The notes: a model not told the origin generated them from the sequence alone. A stretch of DNA of 64,000 nt from Picocystis sp. L7 (GCA_020975725.1 QXJR01000006.1:1054001-1118000), one strand, 5' to 3'; shown: positions 44,924-55,019, numbered from the stretch's first letter. Made by a program: numbers and translations.

Positions 44924-46859
44924 CTACAACGTACCGTCTGTTTGCTGCTGAATCAGCTCAGCGTATTCTTGCAACTTAGGAGGAGTGATACCTAGGTAGT
45001 CCGTCGTCACGCCACCGCACAAACAAGTATGAAAGTTGGTCACCAACGCGGCCACCACGTCCTCCTTACCAGTTTGACGGAGTAGAACCGTCTTTCGAGT
45101 CTTATCGCCAACGAACGGCCACAATTGTTCAAGCTTTCCAAAAATCCATTCCACGGCCTGTCTGAACTTGCTCATGTCCTCGTTGAAGGTTGCTTCGTCC
45201 GCAGGAATGTCCCCTCGGAAAGGCCGACGCAAAAGATCCGTGGACGGGTAGGCACCGTCACCTACTGCACAGCGTCCGTGGAGACACTGCCAATTCACAC
45301 ACGTTTGGGCCTCAAGGCGGCCAAGATGCCAAGGGAAGAGGATGGAAACGCCTTGAAGGGCGCGTTTGTGGAGCGTCAGCCCTGTGGGACGGCTCCTGCT
45401 GACTTGTGCGAGTCTTGGCGGTGTTGAGAAGCCGCAGCAAGCTCGTGGTTGGTGGAGGCACGCACTTGAGAAGTTGTCAAGGCAAAAGTCTATTTTCAAG
45501 TCAAGTGAGGGGGGCCTCTAGTAGGCCCTCAAACCAGCAGCGGTTCAGGGTGGTACCCTTATCTCCATGGGGCGCCTGGTGGTCACGTGGCCCTGTCGCC
45601 CACATCGGACGGTTGCACGACAGGCAAGCACGTGACCCAGATCCCCAGGGTGCTTCCCCACCCTTCGATCGACCTCGGGAGATTCGGGAGGATCCGGTCC
45701 CCCCTTCTGCCCGAGTCTCCTAGGGTTGCCCCGAACTGAGCCTGGGCTTCATCGGGTTCGTCCTGGGTCTATCCGGACGGCTGGTATTGGGGAGATCCCT
45801 CGTACCCTCGGACCGGGGTACCAAGGGCTTCCCATCCCCCGCCTTCCCAGGTCCTGAGTCGTACTCGTCCAGTTGGGGAGGGGTTACCCGTCCTGTACCT
45901 AACTTGATATCCAGCGATTCACAGCAAGCTCCAAGCTCGCTTATCTAAGCTACTGCTTGACAAGGATCGTTGTCAAGCACCGGGTCCCATCGTAGGGGGG
46001 ATCCTGCCCTGTGCAACACACCGTACAAAGTCACCTCTTCGCCCAGATCACGGACGATCGCTTCCAAGCGCTGCTGCATGTTCGACCTTCGCCAAATATT
46101 CGCATCTCGCACCGAACCAGCATAGGGACCGTCGAAGTCCGCAATCATGAAGTTAGAAAGTACCACCGCCTGGTACTTCGTTGCATGCATTCGTTCCAAA
46201 CCGTTGTAGGCTGCGTCTTCTCCCTCGGTTGGTCTGCGGATCTTGAACAACGTCCCGTCAATGAACCCACAACATGAAGGAATCCGACATCCCCTCGTTG
46301 CAAGTGCATCAGCCACTCGAGGCAGCTCACTTGCCCACAGTTCCAAACGCAACGCTCGCTTAGCGAAGGGGTATATGTGGTCGAGCATTGCATTGTGAAG
46401 CTGCGACAAGGCACTGGCGGTCCGGTCAAAGGTGTGGGATAGATGATGCAAGTTCTCCAACCCTGCCAAGCGCCGCAACAACAACAACATCCCTTCCTCT
46501 CCTGTGAAGACACGTCCCGTCCCTCGGACGCGGATAGTTCTTGGTACACGGTGAATTCTCACTAGCTCGTGTATCTCTGGCCCCACAAACCGGCAATGCT
46601 GCCGCAACCAATCGTCCGAGAAGCCACCGATCGTTCGCGGCACGTTCGTTACTGCGCTTTTGTACGTCCAATACCGCTTGGCGTTTTCTAAATCTTCCCA
46701 ACATTGCTCAATGGCGGCAAGTAGGAGACGTAGAACCCCGATCCACACATCAGCACGGAGCCGATGTGCGGCCATGAAACCAATGAAGAGCCCCACGAGC
46801 TCGTCAAACTGCTTGCGGAGCATCCTTCGCTCCAGCGCGCATCCCACTCGCGATGGCAT
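44924..46859 (-). pseudogene. PIF/Harbinger DDE transposase, split by an insertion
   Basis: Cuts and joins the transposon DNA. The right part has the helical N-terminal region and the first catalytic aspartates (CCGFIDGTLFKIRRP; FDGPYAGSVRDANIW). The left part (44,924-45,481) has the last block: GDGAYPSTDLLRRPF, FNEDMSKFRQAVEWIFGKLEQLW. The start is placed at the Met at 46,857-46,859 (MPSRVGCALERRMLRKQF) because the related sequence near 53,016 has a Met at the same place. Between the parts lies a 487-bp insert. Coding on both sides meets at the same LDN residues encoded by the duplicated 9 bp, so the gene was intact before that insertion. Confidence 0.8.
45482..45968. mobile_element. 487-bp insert with 9-bp target duplication inside the transposase
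   Basis: Flanked by GTTGTCAAG at 45,473-45,481 and 45,969-45,977. The ends do not show TG...CA or a clear inverted repeat, and no coding region is recognised. It is G/C-rich with many GGGACC/CCCGAG-like runs. A 9-bp duplication fits Mutator-like insertions, but a retroposed short element is also possible. Class unknown. Confidence 0.7.
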
Positions 46860-47313
46860 GGCCCTTCCTCTTTCCCGCGGAATCTCGGACCTCGTTCCTC
46901 TTCGACGGCCTGGCGTGGAGCGCGCGTGGAGGAACGTGGTCCGCTTTCCCCAAAACGCCTCCACGATACATAGCGAATGAAAAAATATGCGCTTGAGATC
47001 CCTTGATAAAAACCGCCCCATGTTTACAGTGGGCGAAGTACCCAAACTTGAAAGGGGAAAGTTACGGACCCTTCACTTATCCCAAAATCGAAGAAAGGGA
47101 AACCGCAAGTCCCCAAACCCCGAGAATAAACTCCCTCATGTCCGAATATGTCGTCCTTCGACAAAATCGAAACTCCTCTAAGCTCGGTTGGAGGGAAACG
47201 GGTCTGTGACCCTGCAATCGTATCTGTTGCATTGCAATTCAACGACAAGTTGGCCAGCCAACGCTTGCCTTGGTTGTCACCTCGTGTAGTACTCGTCAGC
47301 TACAGAACACGCG

Positions 47314-48669
47314 ATGCGCGTGATTACGTATGGGACATTCGACCTGTTTCACGAAGGACACCGGTCGATTCTTGAACGTGCGAAAGCTTTGGGAGATTAC
47401 CTTATTGTAGGCGTGACATCGGACTCGTTCGATCAAGCGCGAGGCAAACTCAACGTTGTCGACACGTTGGCAACACGAATGGCCAATGTGGAGAGGTCAG
47501 GGTATGCCAATCGCATCATCGTGGAAGAACAAAGTGGGCAAAAAATATTGGATATACTGAAATACAGGGTCGACATCTTCGTCGTCGGATCAGATTGGCA
47601 AGGAACGTTCGACTACCTTCAAGAGTACTGCAAAGTACAGTATTTACCCAGATCACCTGGCATCTCAAGCACCTTGCTACGTGAAAATTCATGCTTCGGT
47701 CTACGAATCGGAGCTATTGGCATACAGAGTTTGATAGCCTGTTTTGTAGCAGAAGCAAAATTTGTAAGTGGAGTACATGTAGAGTGCGAGCTGAGCATTC
47801 CTGATGTGGAAATGGAATGCTTCTTGCCCAATCGAAGAAAAGATAGCTTGAAGTCGGAGTGGGATAGACTTTTGAAGTCTGTAGATGTTGTGTATGTTGC
47901 TACTCCTTTGTGCACTCATTTCTGCTATGCACGTGAAGCACTCCTTGCTGGTAAACACGTCTTGTGTGAGAAGCCTTTGGCCCTTCATACACATCAAGTC
48001 CAGGAGCTGTATGACCTTGCGAAATCTGGAAAGACTCTTCTATTGGAAGCTTTGATTACAGCCTGTGCTCCTGTCTTCGATGAAGTCTTGACTGTGGCGA
48101 AGTCAGGAATGATTGGGCGTATCAAGATGGTGCAGGCAACAGTGACAAAACCACTCCAGTCTTCGGAGAACATTTCTTCTTCAGCACAGAATTCAAAGCT
48201 CCTTCCAAGTAGTGTTAGCGAACTTGGTTCCTACCCACTCTTTGCCGCGATCAAACTGTTTGGAATTGACTTTGGTGATGTGCACTTCACCACTTTCAGA
48301 GGGGATGCAAACATGGATCTCCTGACCAAAATAGAAGTGCTTTTTGATAGCGCCGTTGCTTGCCTCACAGTAGGTTTGGGAGTCCAGGCGAAAGGAGACA
48401 TGGTGGTAGCCGGGACGAAGGGCTATCTTTACATCCCAGCTCCGTGGTGGAAGAGTTCTTCATTTGAAGTGAGGTTTGCAGATTCTTCAGTGAAAAAGTT
48501 TCAAAGTTTTTTTGAGGGCGATGGCATACGCTACGAACTCGCACATCTTGCTTCCCTTCTACGAGAAAGCTGCTGTGTCAGTTATCGCATTAGCAGGGCA
48601 GAATCTGCTGCAATAGCTGATATCATAGAGCAATTTCATGAAGGAAAGAACACCCATGTTATTCACTAG
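47314..48669 (+). CDS. Fusion of glycerol-3-phosphate cytidylyltransferase-like and Gfo/Idh/MocA-type oxidoreductase
   Basis: 451 residues, no intron. Residues 1-125 are a TagD-type nucleotidyltransferase: YGTFDLFHEGH with the HxGH site at 13-16, and the closing RSPGISST at 113-120 (family form RTxGISTT). This family makes CDP-glycerol or similar CDP-polyols from CTP. Residues about 130-451 form an NAD(P)-dependent oxidoreductase: a divergent nucleotide-binding start (RIGAIGIQSL), VDVVYVATPLCTH, the hallmark EKPLA at 219-223, and SELGSYPLF at 302-310. The pairing suggests one protein that reduces or oxidises a sugar or polyol and activates it with CTP. Product and location are not known; no signal peptide is seen. 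The ATG at 47,314 starts directly on the conserved fold, so it is preferred. It faces the GT47 gene tail to tail, 1.6 kb apart. Confidence 0.85.
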   Translation: MRVITYGTFDLFHEGHRSILERAKALGDYLIVGVTSDSFDQARGKLNVVDTLATRMANVERSGYANRIIVEEQSGQKILDILKYRVDIFVVGSDWQGTFDYLQEYCKVQYLPRSPGISSTLLRENSCFGLRIGAIGIQSLIACFVAEAKFVSGVHVECELSIPDVEMECFLPNRRKDSLKSEWDRLLKSVDVVYVATPLCTHFCYAREALLAGKHVLCEKPLALHTHQVQELYDLAKSGKTLLLEALITACAPVFDEVLTVAKSGMIGRIKMVQATVTKPLQSSENISSSAQNSKLLPSSVSELGSYPLFAAIKLFGIDFGDVHFTTFRGDANMDLLTKIEVLFDSAVACLTVGLGVQAKGDMVVAGTKGYLYIPAPWWKSSSFEVRFADSSVKKFQSFFEGDGIRYELAHLASLLRESCCVSYRISRAESAAIADIIEQFHEGKNTHVIH

Positions 48670-50254
48670 AGCAGAAGACCACCTCAAGTGTCGTTTTGCC
48701 CATCCTTGCGCTTGCTCCTGCAGAAATTTTCTAAACTTGCAAGGAGGATTCGGCTGTACAAAACATAATTACATGAACCTGTCCGGAATAAAGAAATTGA
48801 AAGGATTGCCATTCTTCAGATTCGATGCATGGATGCTATTCACCATGACTATAACCTCTTGCAGGTGTCTCGTACCACCAAAACTGTCATTGTTGGGATT
48901 CAGGTCAGTTGCTGATTATAATCCACGTATGAAGTCTCACGTTGGTCATCCCCTAAGCCCATTCTGGCCAAGTAAAGGCAAAATAGCATTGAATTGTGGG
49001 GGGACTGATTATTAATATTCAAGTATCGGACCTTAATCCATGAAACCTACAAGCTCTACAGTAGTATTTGACGAAGCTCAGCTTTGGTACAGTGAAGCCA
49101 AGTACAAGCATAAAGGAAATAAAGAAGAAGACAGCAAAACAAGATGTGCTGACAGATAGGTAAATTAACTCCAGCAAGCACATAAATTGGTACGGCACCG
49201 TTCTGCGCTAAGGAAGTCCTCAAACATTCATGAAACATGCGCCAGCCAGCGGAGCAAGCCTCTGCAAGTGACAATGTCCTACTGGTAAGGACGCAAACTC
49301 AACTGCATACTGCATCACCTGGACCTGTTGAGCCCAGTTTTGTCTAAGAAGCATTTGACCGGTCCAGGACATTGCCCTGAGACCTCCCTTGTTGAAATTG
49401 CTTTGCAGAACCATGCCCCCATCGCCGTGGTAGTGCTTGAGACACCATTCCAAAATTACAATTGAAATTGGTCAAGGTACCAGCATGGCTGAATGTTGGC
49501 CCTCTTTGTCATACATTCTCAAAGCATCTCTAAAGGAACTCGCGCAAACAGAATCAAAACTCCTCATCGTTATCACTTCACCTCTTTCAAACAAATGGCA
49601 TATGCATCATGTTCATGTTAAAATTACGTAGCTGACCACTTCCAATTTATTGCTACCAGTGATTTGCGCATGACCCATGCACAATGAGAACAGGATCATC
49701 TCTCGATGGACTTCACACAAACAACTGGGATCGATAAGTGGTAAGATCCAATAAAGCTTACGGATTCATCCATAGAAGATTGGACCCACTCGAGAGTCTT
49801 GGCGAACAGTTTGACAAAATGCAACACCGGACGCAGAATGTGGAAGGACAGTCCCCCGCCATTGAACTCCAACTACACACTGCCTACAAATAGGGCAATA
49901 ACACCGACTCATAAGTATCCCAAAATTTGGGTGGATGCACCGCCGACCCAAGACTAGCTGAAACGTAACATTGTGTTGTAATGACCGTTCTCTGGTTGGG
50001 GTAATGTGTGTAAAATCACCAAATACTGAACTTGCCAAGGTGCCGAGGTTCTTATGAAAGCATTTAGTACTCTCTGAAAAACTTACAAGTGAAATAGTCT
50101 TGAAAGGATTAAAATCAAAACAAGCACGGAAGCAGTTCAGATGAATCAACTTTAGTTTACCATACCATACTTGAACAAGCACAACCAATTTGTCAGCATG
50201 TAAACATGATAGTTGCTGTCTTGTCACTCCAATGTGAAAGAGCATTACCATTCT
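48670..50254. other. Intergenic region between the two convergent host genes
   Basis: Holds the 3' flanks of both genes. An AATAAA lies near 48,788, about 120 bases after the first gene, and could be a polyadenylation signal. A 125-codon plus-strand frame at 48,638-49,015 overlaps the end of the first gene and shows no domain. No repeat or element is recognised. Confidence 0.5.
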
Positions 50255-52267
50255 TCAAGACATTCCAGCCGTACGCTGTGCCCATGGAAAGTATTCCGCA
50301 TTCAGTACAGCTCTTTTCAGTAGAGATTGTACGATTCTATCAATCATCTCATTGGGGCGGACGTCGTCCAAATTGTGTCTGAAAGCAAAACTATTCCTGT
50401 ACCTGAGCAAAGTTTGATGCTTCAGCAAAATTTCCTCCTCAGGAATGGTCCTCAATTGCAACAAAAATGACTTGAGCTCAACAGTGTGTACGATGTAAGA
50501 AAAAGAACCCCATTCAATTTCATCTTCAAACGGAAACACAATCCAGTCTGATACCACAATTGGAATGCACCCTACTGCTATGGCAGAAAACAACATACGG
50601 GTGCCATCTGAGTCCCCCCGAGGAACTACACAAAATATTGATTGTCTCATTGTGTTGAAGATTTCTCTAAGGTCAGATTCTTCGTCTTTCCCAATCCAGT
50701 GGACCATACCAGGGAGGCTGGCAAACCCGGAGACAACGTTTGGCTGGGGATCTGCAACCTTCTGCAACAAGTAAGCAAGATCTTTCCTGAATTGCAAAGC
50801 GTTTCTTCGCTCTCCTTGTGCAAGATAAAAGAGCAAACTCTTCTTCTTGAAAGGGAAGGTATCCTCAGGAAATGGCTCTACATAGGGAATCACAATTGAT
50901 CTGGCATGTTTTCCATACAATTGATGCAGGAAATCTTTTCTTGCACCTTCTTTTGAACCGGCATAGAGATGCTGTGTAAGCACTACAGGATTGTCGTCTC
51001 CAGTGATGTGGCTACCCCAGAGATCCATGAACACAAAGCAAAATCCATTGCATGCACGGTACAGAGGTGACCTTTTCACCTTTTCATGAATGGCCCACAT
51101 TTCCTTCAGATCTCCATGTAGTTGAAATGCCCTCTTGCCAGAAGGTACATATACCAACAAAGGCACCGCCGTTTGAAGAACATCATCACTACACGAGTGT
51201 ACAAGGGGATGGTGCTTCATTGCAAGAGGGATCAGCATCTCCGAAGCATGGTTTGCAAACGAAGTAGAGAAATCTAGTAGAGAAGGCTTCCCTTGTGCCT
51301 TCGCATCAACAGCCACCTTGTGTAGTTCTTCCATTTCTCGCAGTGCTGATTCAAGGATGCAGATTCTTGGTTTAGACGATAACCATTTCTTTGTTTCATC
51401 AGTCTGCCACTTTTTCGCTTCCCAGAATGCGGAAAAGACCTCTTGAATCTTTGCTACGGTGTGCTGTGAGACTTCATAGTATGCCAATATCTGCAGCAAC
51501 AGCTTGTGACTGTGTTCTCCCACCAGCATAAAAGGCTCATGCCCAAAGTGAATGTCATATGCATTATCACGTTTCGACCGAAACATGGCATTTGTTGGCT
51601 CCTTCCCAAACACTGTGTCCCAGGTATACGGCCTAGGAGGTAGACGTGGATTCTGATCATAGTCTCGTAAATTATCCAACAGAACATGATGCTTCTTGCG
51701 CTCCCAGAGGGATGCGCGATGGCCAATATAAAGTTCGTCTACATCTTTGATGTTCACATTTCTGAATCTACTCCATGCAACCATTCGCTTGTAGGCATCC
51801 ATTTCATTGTGGCGAAAGCCAAGATACTCCATCCATGTAGACTTCTTGGCGAACATGTAACACATCGCATAGCGGCGATGGGGTTTGATAGCAACTGGCT
51901 TGTCAAATATTGCGATATGTTTGTCTGGTACCCTCACTCTATCTGCCATAGTTGCAAAGTAAGTGCAGTTTACTGGAGCCGTATCGCTATCTGAGAAGAG
52001 AAACGCTGCAGCAGAGGGAAACTCAGATCTCGTCAAATAGGCTATTCGAGCAAGACGTGGCTCCATTGCAGGATTGAAAGAGAAAAAATTGCATTCTGAC
52101 TTCAGGTGCTTAACCAGCATTGATGCCGTAGGAGAAAGTCCACTGCTTTCACTTGACACGATGCAACCAACAGAAAATCCACAGCCTTTCCATAAAGATG
52201 CCGTAACCACACTTGCTAAAAGGTATGGTTCAGCCATGTCTACAGCCAACATCACCCAAGTGCTCAT
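50255..52267 (-). CDS. Exostosin-family (GT47) glycosyltransferase with an extra N-terminal transferase-like domain
   Basis: 670 residues, no intron. The C-terminal part, about 365-660, matches GT47/exostosin: LLVYVPSGKRAFQLHGDLKE, FVFMDLWGSH, and the nucleotide-sugar block CVVPRGDSDGTRMLFSAIAV with GCIPIVVSD at 566-574. GT47 enzymes add sugars such as GlcA, Gal, Xyl or Ara to polysaccharides in the Golgi. The N-terminal part, about 1-290, resembles a GT-A-type transferase, with a DSD metal-site candidate at 93-95 (AFLFSDSDTAP). Animal EXT proteins also carry two transferase domains, but with GT47 first; here the order would be reversed. The N-terminus is mildly hydrophobic without a clear anchor. 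The start chosen is the first Met of the frame. The substrate is unknown. Confidence 0.8.
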   Translation of the reverse strand: MSTWVMLAVDMAEPYLLASVVTASLWKGCGFSVGCIVSSESSGLSPTASMLVKHLKSECNFFSFNPAMEPRLARIAYLTRSEFPSAAAFLFSDSDTAPVNCTYFATMADRVRVPDKHIAIFDKPVAIKPHRRYAMCYMFAKKSTWMEYLGFRHNEMDAYKRMVAWSRFRNVNIKDVDELYIGHRASLWERKKHHVLLDNLRDYDQNPRLPPRPYTWDTVFGKEPTNAMFRSKRDNAYDIHFGHEPFMLVGEHSHKLLLQILAYYEVSQHTVAKIQEVFSAFWEAKKWQTDETKKWLSSKPRICILESALREMEELHKVAVDAKAQGKPSLLDFSTSFANHASEMLIPLAMKHHPLVHSCSDDVLQTAVPLLVYVPSGKRAFQLHGDLKEMWAIHEKVKRSPLYRACNGFCFVFMDLWGSHITGDDNPVVLTQHLYAGSKEGARKDFLHQLYGKHARSIVIPYVEPFPEDTFPFKKKSLLFYLAQGERRNALQFRKDLAYLLQKVADPQPNVVSGFASLPGMVHWIGKDEESDLREIFNTMRQSIFCVVPRGDSDGTRMLFSAIAVGCIPIVVSDWIVFPFEDEIEWGSFSYIVHTVELKSFLLQLRTIPEEEILLKHQTLLRYRNSFAFRHNLDDVRPNEMIDRIVQSLLKRAVLNAEYFPWAQRTAGMS

Positions 52268-52699
52268 CTTTTAGCAGGTTTTGTTTTGTACTGTGGTTGA
52301 CACGGTGATGATTTCCTGCTCTAGGAATCGCTCTTGCAGCCTTCCTACACTTGCAGATCCAATCTGCAATCCTATCCTAGCCAAGGCTAACTAACAACCT
52401 CCGGCGTAATTCATTGACTGAGCAGTACGACAACCTTCCGAGAGCTTCTGCAATGCCTTCGTGGGTTCTCCTAGGAAGCAATGAGTGTTCTCGAAGGAGT
52501 CGTAGCAATACAGATGTGAAACTTTTCTTCCACTTGGATTGGATCCTTCGAGATCTTCTTCCCAGCCTGTGCTTGCCAGAGCTCGATACGATCGATGTGA
52601 GTGAACTGAGTGGATCCAGGACAGGAAAAAGTGCACACGCCCGACAGTGCGGTTGTATGCGTTCGCCGCATCCGCGACAGCTCGACCAACGGGTGAGAC
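52268..52699. other. Upstream flank of the GT47 gene
   Basis: Probable promoter region of the gene at 50,255-52,267. No TATA-like or other element can be supported. It ends at the inverted-repeat transposon. Confidence 0.4.
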
Positions 52700-53694
52700 C
52701 CAGGGAGGATTTCTGCGATTGGGTCAACAGGGATTTTGGTGCAACTCGAGAGTTTTTTCTCGACCCCGGGCGGATCGAGTTGCACCAAAATGAGATTTTG
52801 GTGCAACTCGAGGCCCCTGAGTTGCACCAAAATGGTTTTCGGCCCTACGCCAACTGTCGAACCCGGGGGGACTGTCGACCAATTGGTCGATTAACCCGTC
52901 GCTTTTAACCATGACCTTCGAGGAAAATCGGTGCAACAGGGTTTATGTCCTCGGAGGGGCTCGTCCTCGTGGTTCGAAAACCGATCGGCGGGAAGCCGAC
53001 GATTCGATCGCGGACATGCCGTCCAGGATGGGGAGCGCGCTGGAGCGTAGGGAGCTCCGCGAAGAGTTCGACGAGCTGTCGGAACTCTTCGTGGAGTTCA
53101 CCCAGTTCCAGGAATATCGAGATGACGTTGTCGTCATACTCGAAATGATCGTCCAGGTCATGGACGACTGCTTGGAGGACTCGAGGGAGGCAGAGCACCG
53201 GTGTTGTGCGCATTCCTCGCCGGTTCGCCGACGTTTGGGGCACGCTCCTCGCCCCCTTCCACGCCGACGCTTTTCTGTGTGGACGGATGTTGCGCGTTGT
53301 CGCGGGCAACATCCGTCGGCAAAGGCTTGCCTTCGACACCGCCCATTCCTGTCGCACGCGATCCGCGCGAGAGCCGACCGTTAGCAACACCATATCCTGT
53401 ACATCGGAACTCGTCGTTTCACAGAACCGAACACACCTGTTGGATCGACCGTCACAGGAACATGCGCCATCGCCATCGGCGCATGGGCCGACGGTCGTCC
53501 CTGCCCACCCGACCTTCCCGCCAGTTCACGAACAATCGAAATTTCGACAAGTGCCGCAGAGGACGTCCCCGTTGCACCATTCCAGTTGGTCCGGGAGCAG
53601 AAGCCCACGGACCCTCGAGAAAAGGGGGAACAACAACACCCGAAATGAGTTGCACCAAAATCCCTGTTGACCCAATCGCAGAAATCCTCCCTGG
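52700..53694. mobile_element. 995-bp transposon with 48-bp perfect inverted repeats and a transposase remnant
   Basis: The ends 52,700-52,747 and 53,647-53,694 are exact reverse complements over 48 bp (outer bases CCAGGGAGGATTTCTGC). Inside on the plus strand, 53,016-53,180 reads MPSRMGSALERRELREEFDE, then LSELFVEF, closely like the transposase N-terminus at 46,859 (MPSRVGCALERRMLRKQFDE). No catalytic block follows. It is therefore best read as a deletion derivative of a PIF/Harbinger-like element related to, but with other ends than, the one at 43,152-47,135. No clear target duplication is visible. Confidence 0.85.
52733..52834. repeat. Cluster of inverted ATTTTGGTGCAACTC motifs
   Basis: The 15-base motif that forms the inner end of the 48-bp repeat recurs in alternating orientation: near 52,733 (plus), 52,787 (minus), 52,797 (plus) and 52,820 (minus), and again at the right end (53,647, minus). 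Adjacent copies can pair as hairpins. Such clusters near transposon ends are often transposase binding sites; that role here is inference. Confidence 0.75.
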
Positions 53695-54499
53695 CCAGCC
53701 AACACCTCAGTTCAGAGGCGTCACCCCTGTGCCACTTTTTTGGGTGGGCTGTGGGGGTACTTCTGCGTTTCCCACCGCCTTGGCCGGGGACGGCCGATCC
53801 AGGCTCAGAGTCTTCGATCAAAGTTGCTCTACGTTTTACGGTGCATCTTTTCGATCGATGACACATGTCCCGAAACGATCTTCCCTGCACGCCTCGGAGC
53901 CTTCGCGTGTGGGCAGGCGCGTGGGTCCGTTGGGGTCCCATCTACTAGCGGTCGACGAGTTCGACTTCCAACCTCTGTATCTTCGCAATGACGTGTTGGA
54001 TTGACTTGTGAGTACTCTCGTTCGAAAGCTCTTGTTGCGTTCTTTTGAATGGTGTCCTTGGCATGCTCTGAAACGGCCTGTGCGCGATTTTAGAGACCAA
54101 AATAGGCATGCACCTCGAACAAGGTCCGCCTGACCGGCGCAAAGGGCAGATTTGGATCACATCTCCCCAACCACGCCCGGGAAGGGGGCGAAACAAGTCC
54201 TCAAAGAAAGAACGGAAGCGGTTTCACGGACGAGAGAAGAGAAGCGCACTCAATCGGCGTGATGGGCGTCCTCCGACGCATTCCCATCTGTGGTCCCAAA
54301 CAGCCCAAATTGGCCTGGGTTTCAAAAGTCGCGAGAGTGAGCCCGCACGAGTTCGATGTCAGGGGCGTGAATCCTGCACGTGAGACCCACACCACCGGAA
54401 AGAGCATCGAAAATCATGCCGAGGGAGGCCAAGCACGTGCGGAATGGACCACGAGGCGGCACGTGACCCTCTCGGACTCACACGCCCAAAAAGTGGCAC
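53695..54499. other. Unassigned spacer left of family D element
   Basis: No gene recognised. The D LTR may begin somewhere in the right part of this stretch (a TGTCAGGGG near 54,358 is a candidate), but the alignment with the old D LTR supports homology only from about 54,503. Confidence 0.4.
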
Positions 54500-54982
54500 A
54501 AGGGTGGCCCCTTCGAACCCCTCTCCAAGTTGGGTCGAGACCTGGTCCGGTCAGGACCCTTGTAGTAAGGGGACTCGCCCCTTACTAAGGGACCTCCCCA
54601 TCGAAGACTCGAACGGAACAGACCGGGATTGAAGGGTTGTGGTGTTTGGAATCCCTTCCCTCAATCCCTTCTAGAAGGTAGGGCTGGGGCAACTCAACGG
54701 TGGCGATGCGACGGACAGGCCAGGGTCGCTTGAAAACGACCCTTCGGGACCATCCGATGCATCGCCCGCCCCCCACGTGGGCAGTTGGGGAGCCCCGCCA
54801 GGCTGTCTTCAACCGCTCAAGGGCGGTTGAGAGAGAGGTAGACCCCTAGGTCCCTCCCCTTGTCTTTTTAGTTCACTTGCTTTCTTTCGGAAGCGCTACC
54901 GCCTTCCCAACGCCTCCTCCACTTCGCGACCTTCAGACGACGCTCTTTTCGATGCTAGTGAGACCCTGAGCACGTGCCACAT
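54500..54982 (+). repeat. Family D 5' LTR (left end approximate)
   Basis: Right end taken at ...GTGCCACA (54,982), followed by TCAGTCGGACGC as the primer-site position and by the gag ATG 37 bases on. Homology to 42,085-42,600 supports the body. It contains an 8-bp stem hairpin, TCAACCGC/GCGGTTGA, near 54,808-54,829. Confidence 0.65.
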
Positions 54983-55019
54983 CAGTCGGACGCTACATTG
55001 TCGAAGCCATCACCCACCG

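Larger units (their letters stand above)
43152..47135. mobile_element. PIF/Harbinger-like DNA transposon (two genes, interrupted)
   Basis: The element holds the two genes typical of PIF/Harbinger: a Myb/SANT-like DNA-binding protein (43,591, plus) and a DDE transposase (46,859, minus), arranged convergently. Candidate ends are a weak inverted repeat, GGAGTTTA at 43,152-43,159 and TAAACTCC at 47,127-47,134, with loosely matching G-rich sequence inside. The expected 3-bp target duplication is not convincing, so the ends are tentative. Both genes are damaged: one by an in-frame stop, the other by a 487-bp insertion. A minisatellite lies between the genes. Confidence 0.65.

Noticed and set aside
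45482-45968. Reading the 487-bp insert as a solitary LTR
   Set aside because: Ends are not TG...CA and the flanking duplication is 9 bp, against the 4-5 bp expected of LTR elements.
43152-47135. Strong claim of terminal inverted repeats for the Harbinger element
   Set aside because: Only 8 bp match well and no 3-bp target duplication flanks them, so the ends are given as tentative only.
48638-49015. 125-residue plus-strand frame overlapping the end of the cytidylyltransferase-oxidoreductase gene
   Set aside because: No domain, overlaps a real stop region, and has no second copy; likely chance.
52377-52727. 116-residue minus-strand frame upstream of the GT47 gene
   Set aside because: It runs into the inverted repeat of the transposon, has no domain and varied composition; treated as chance.
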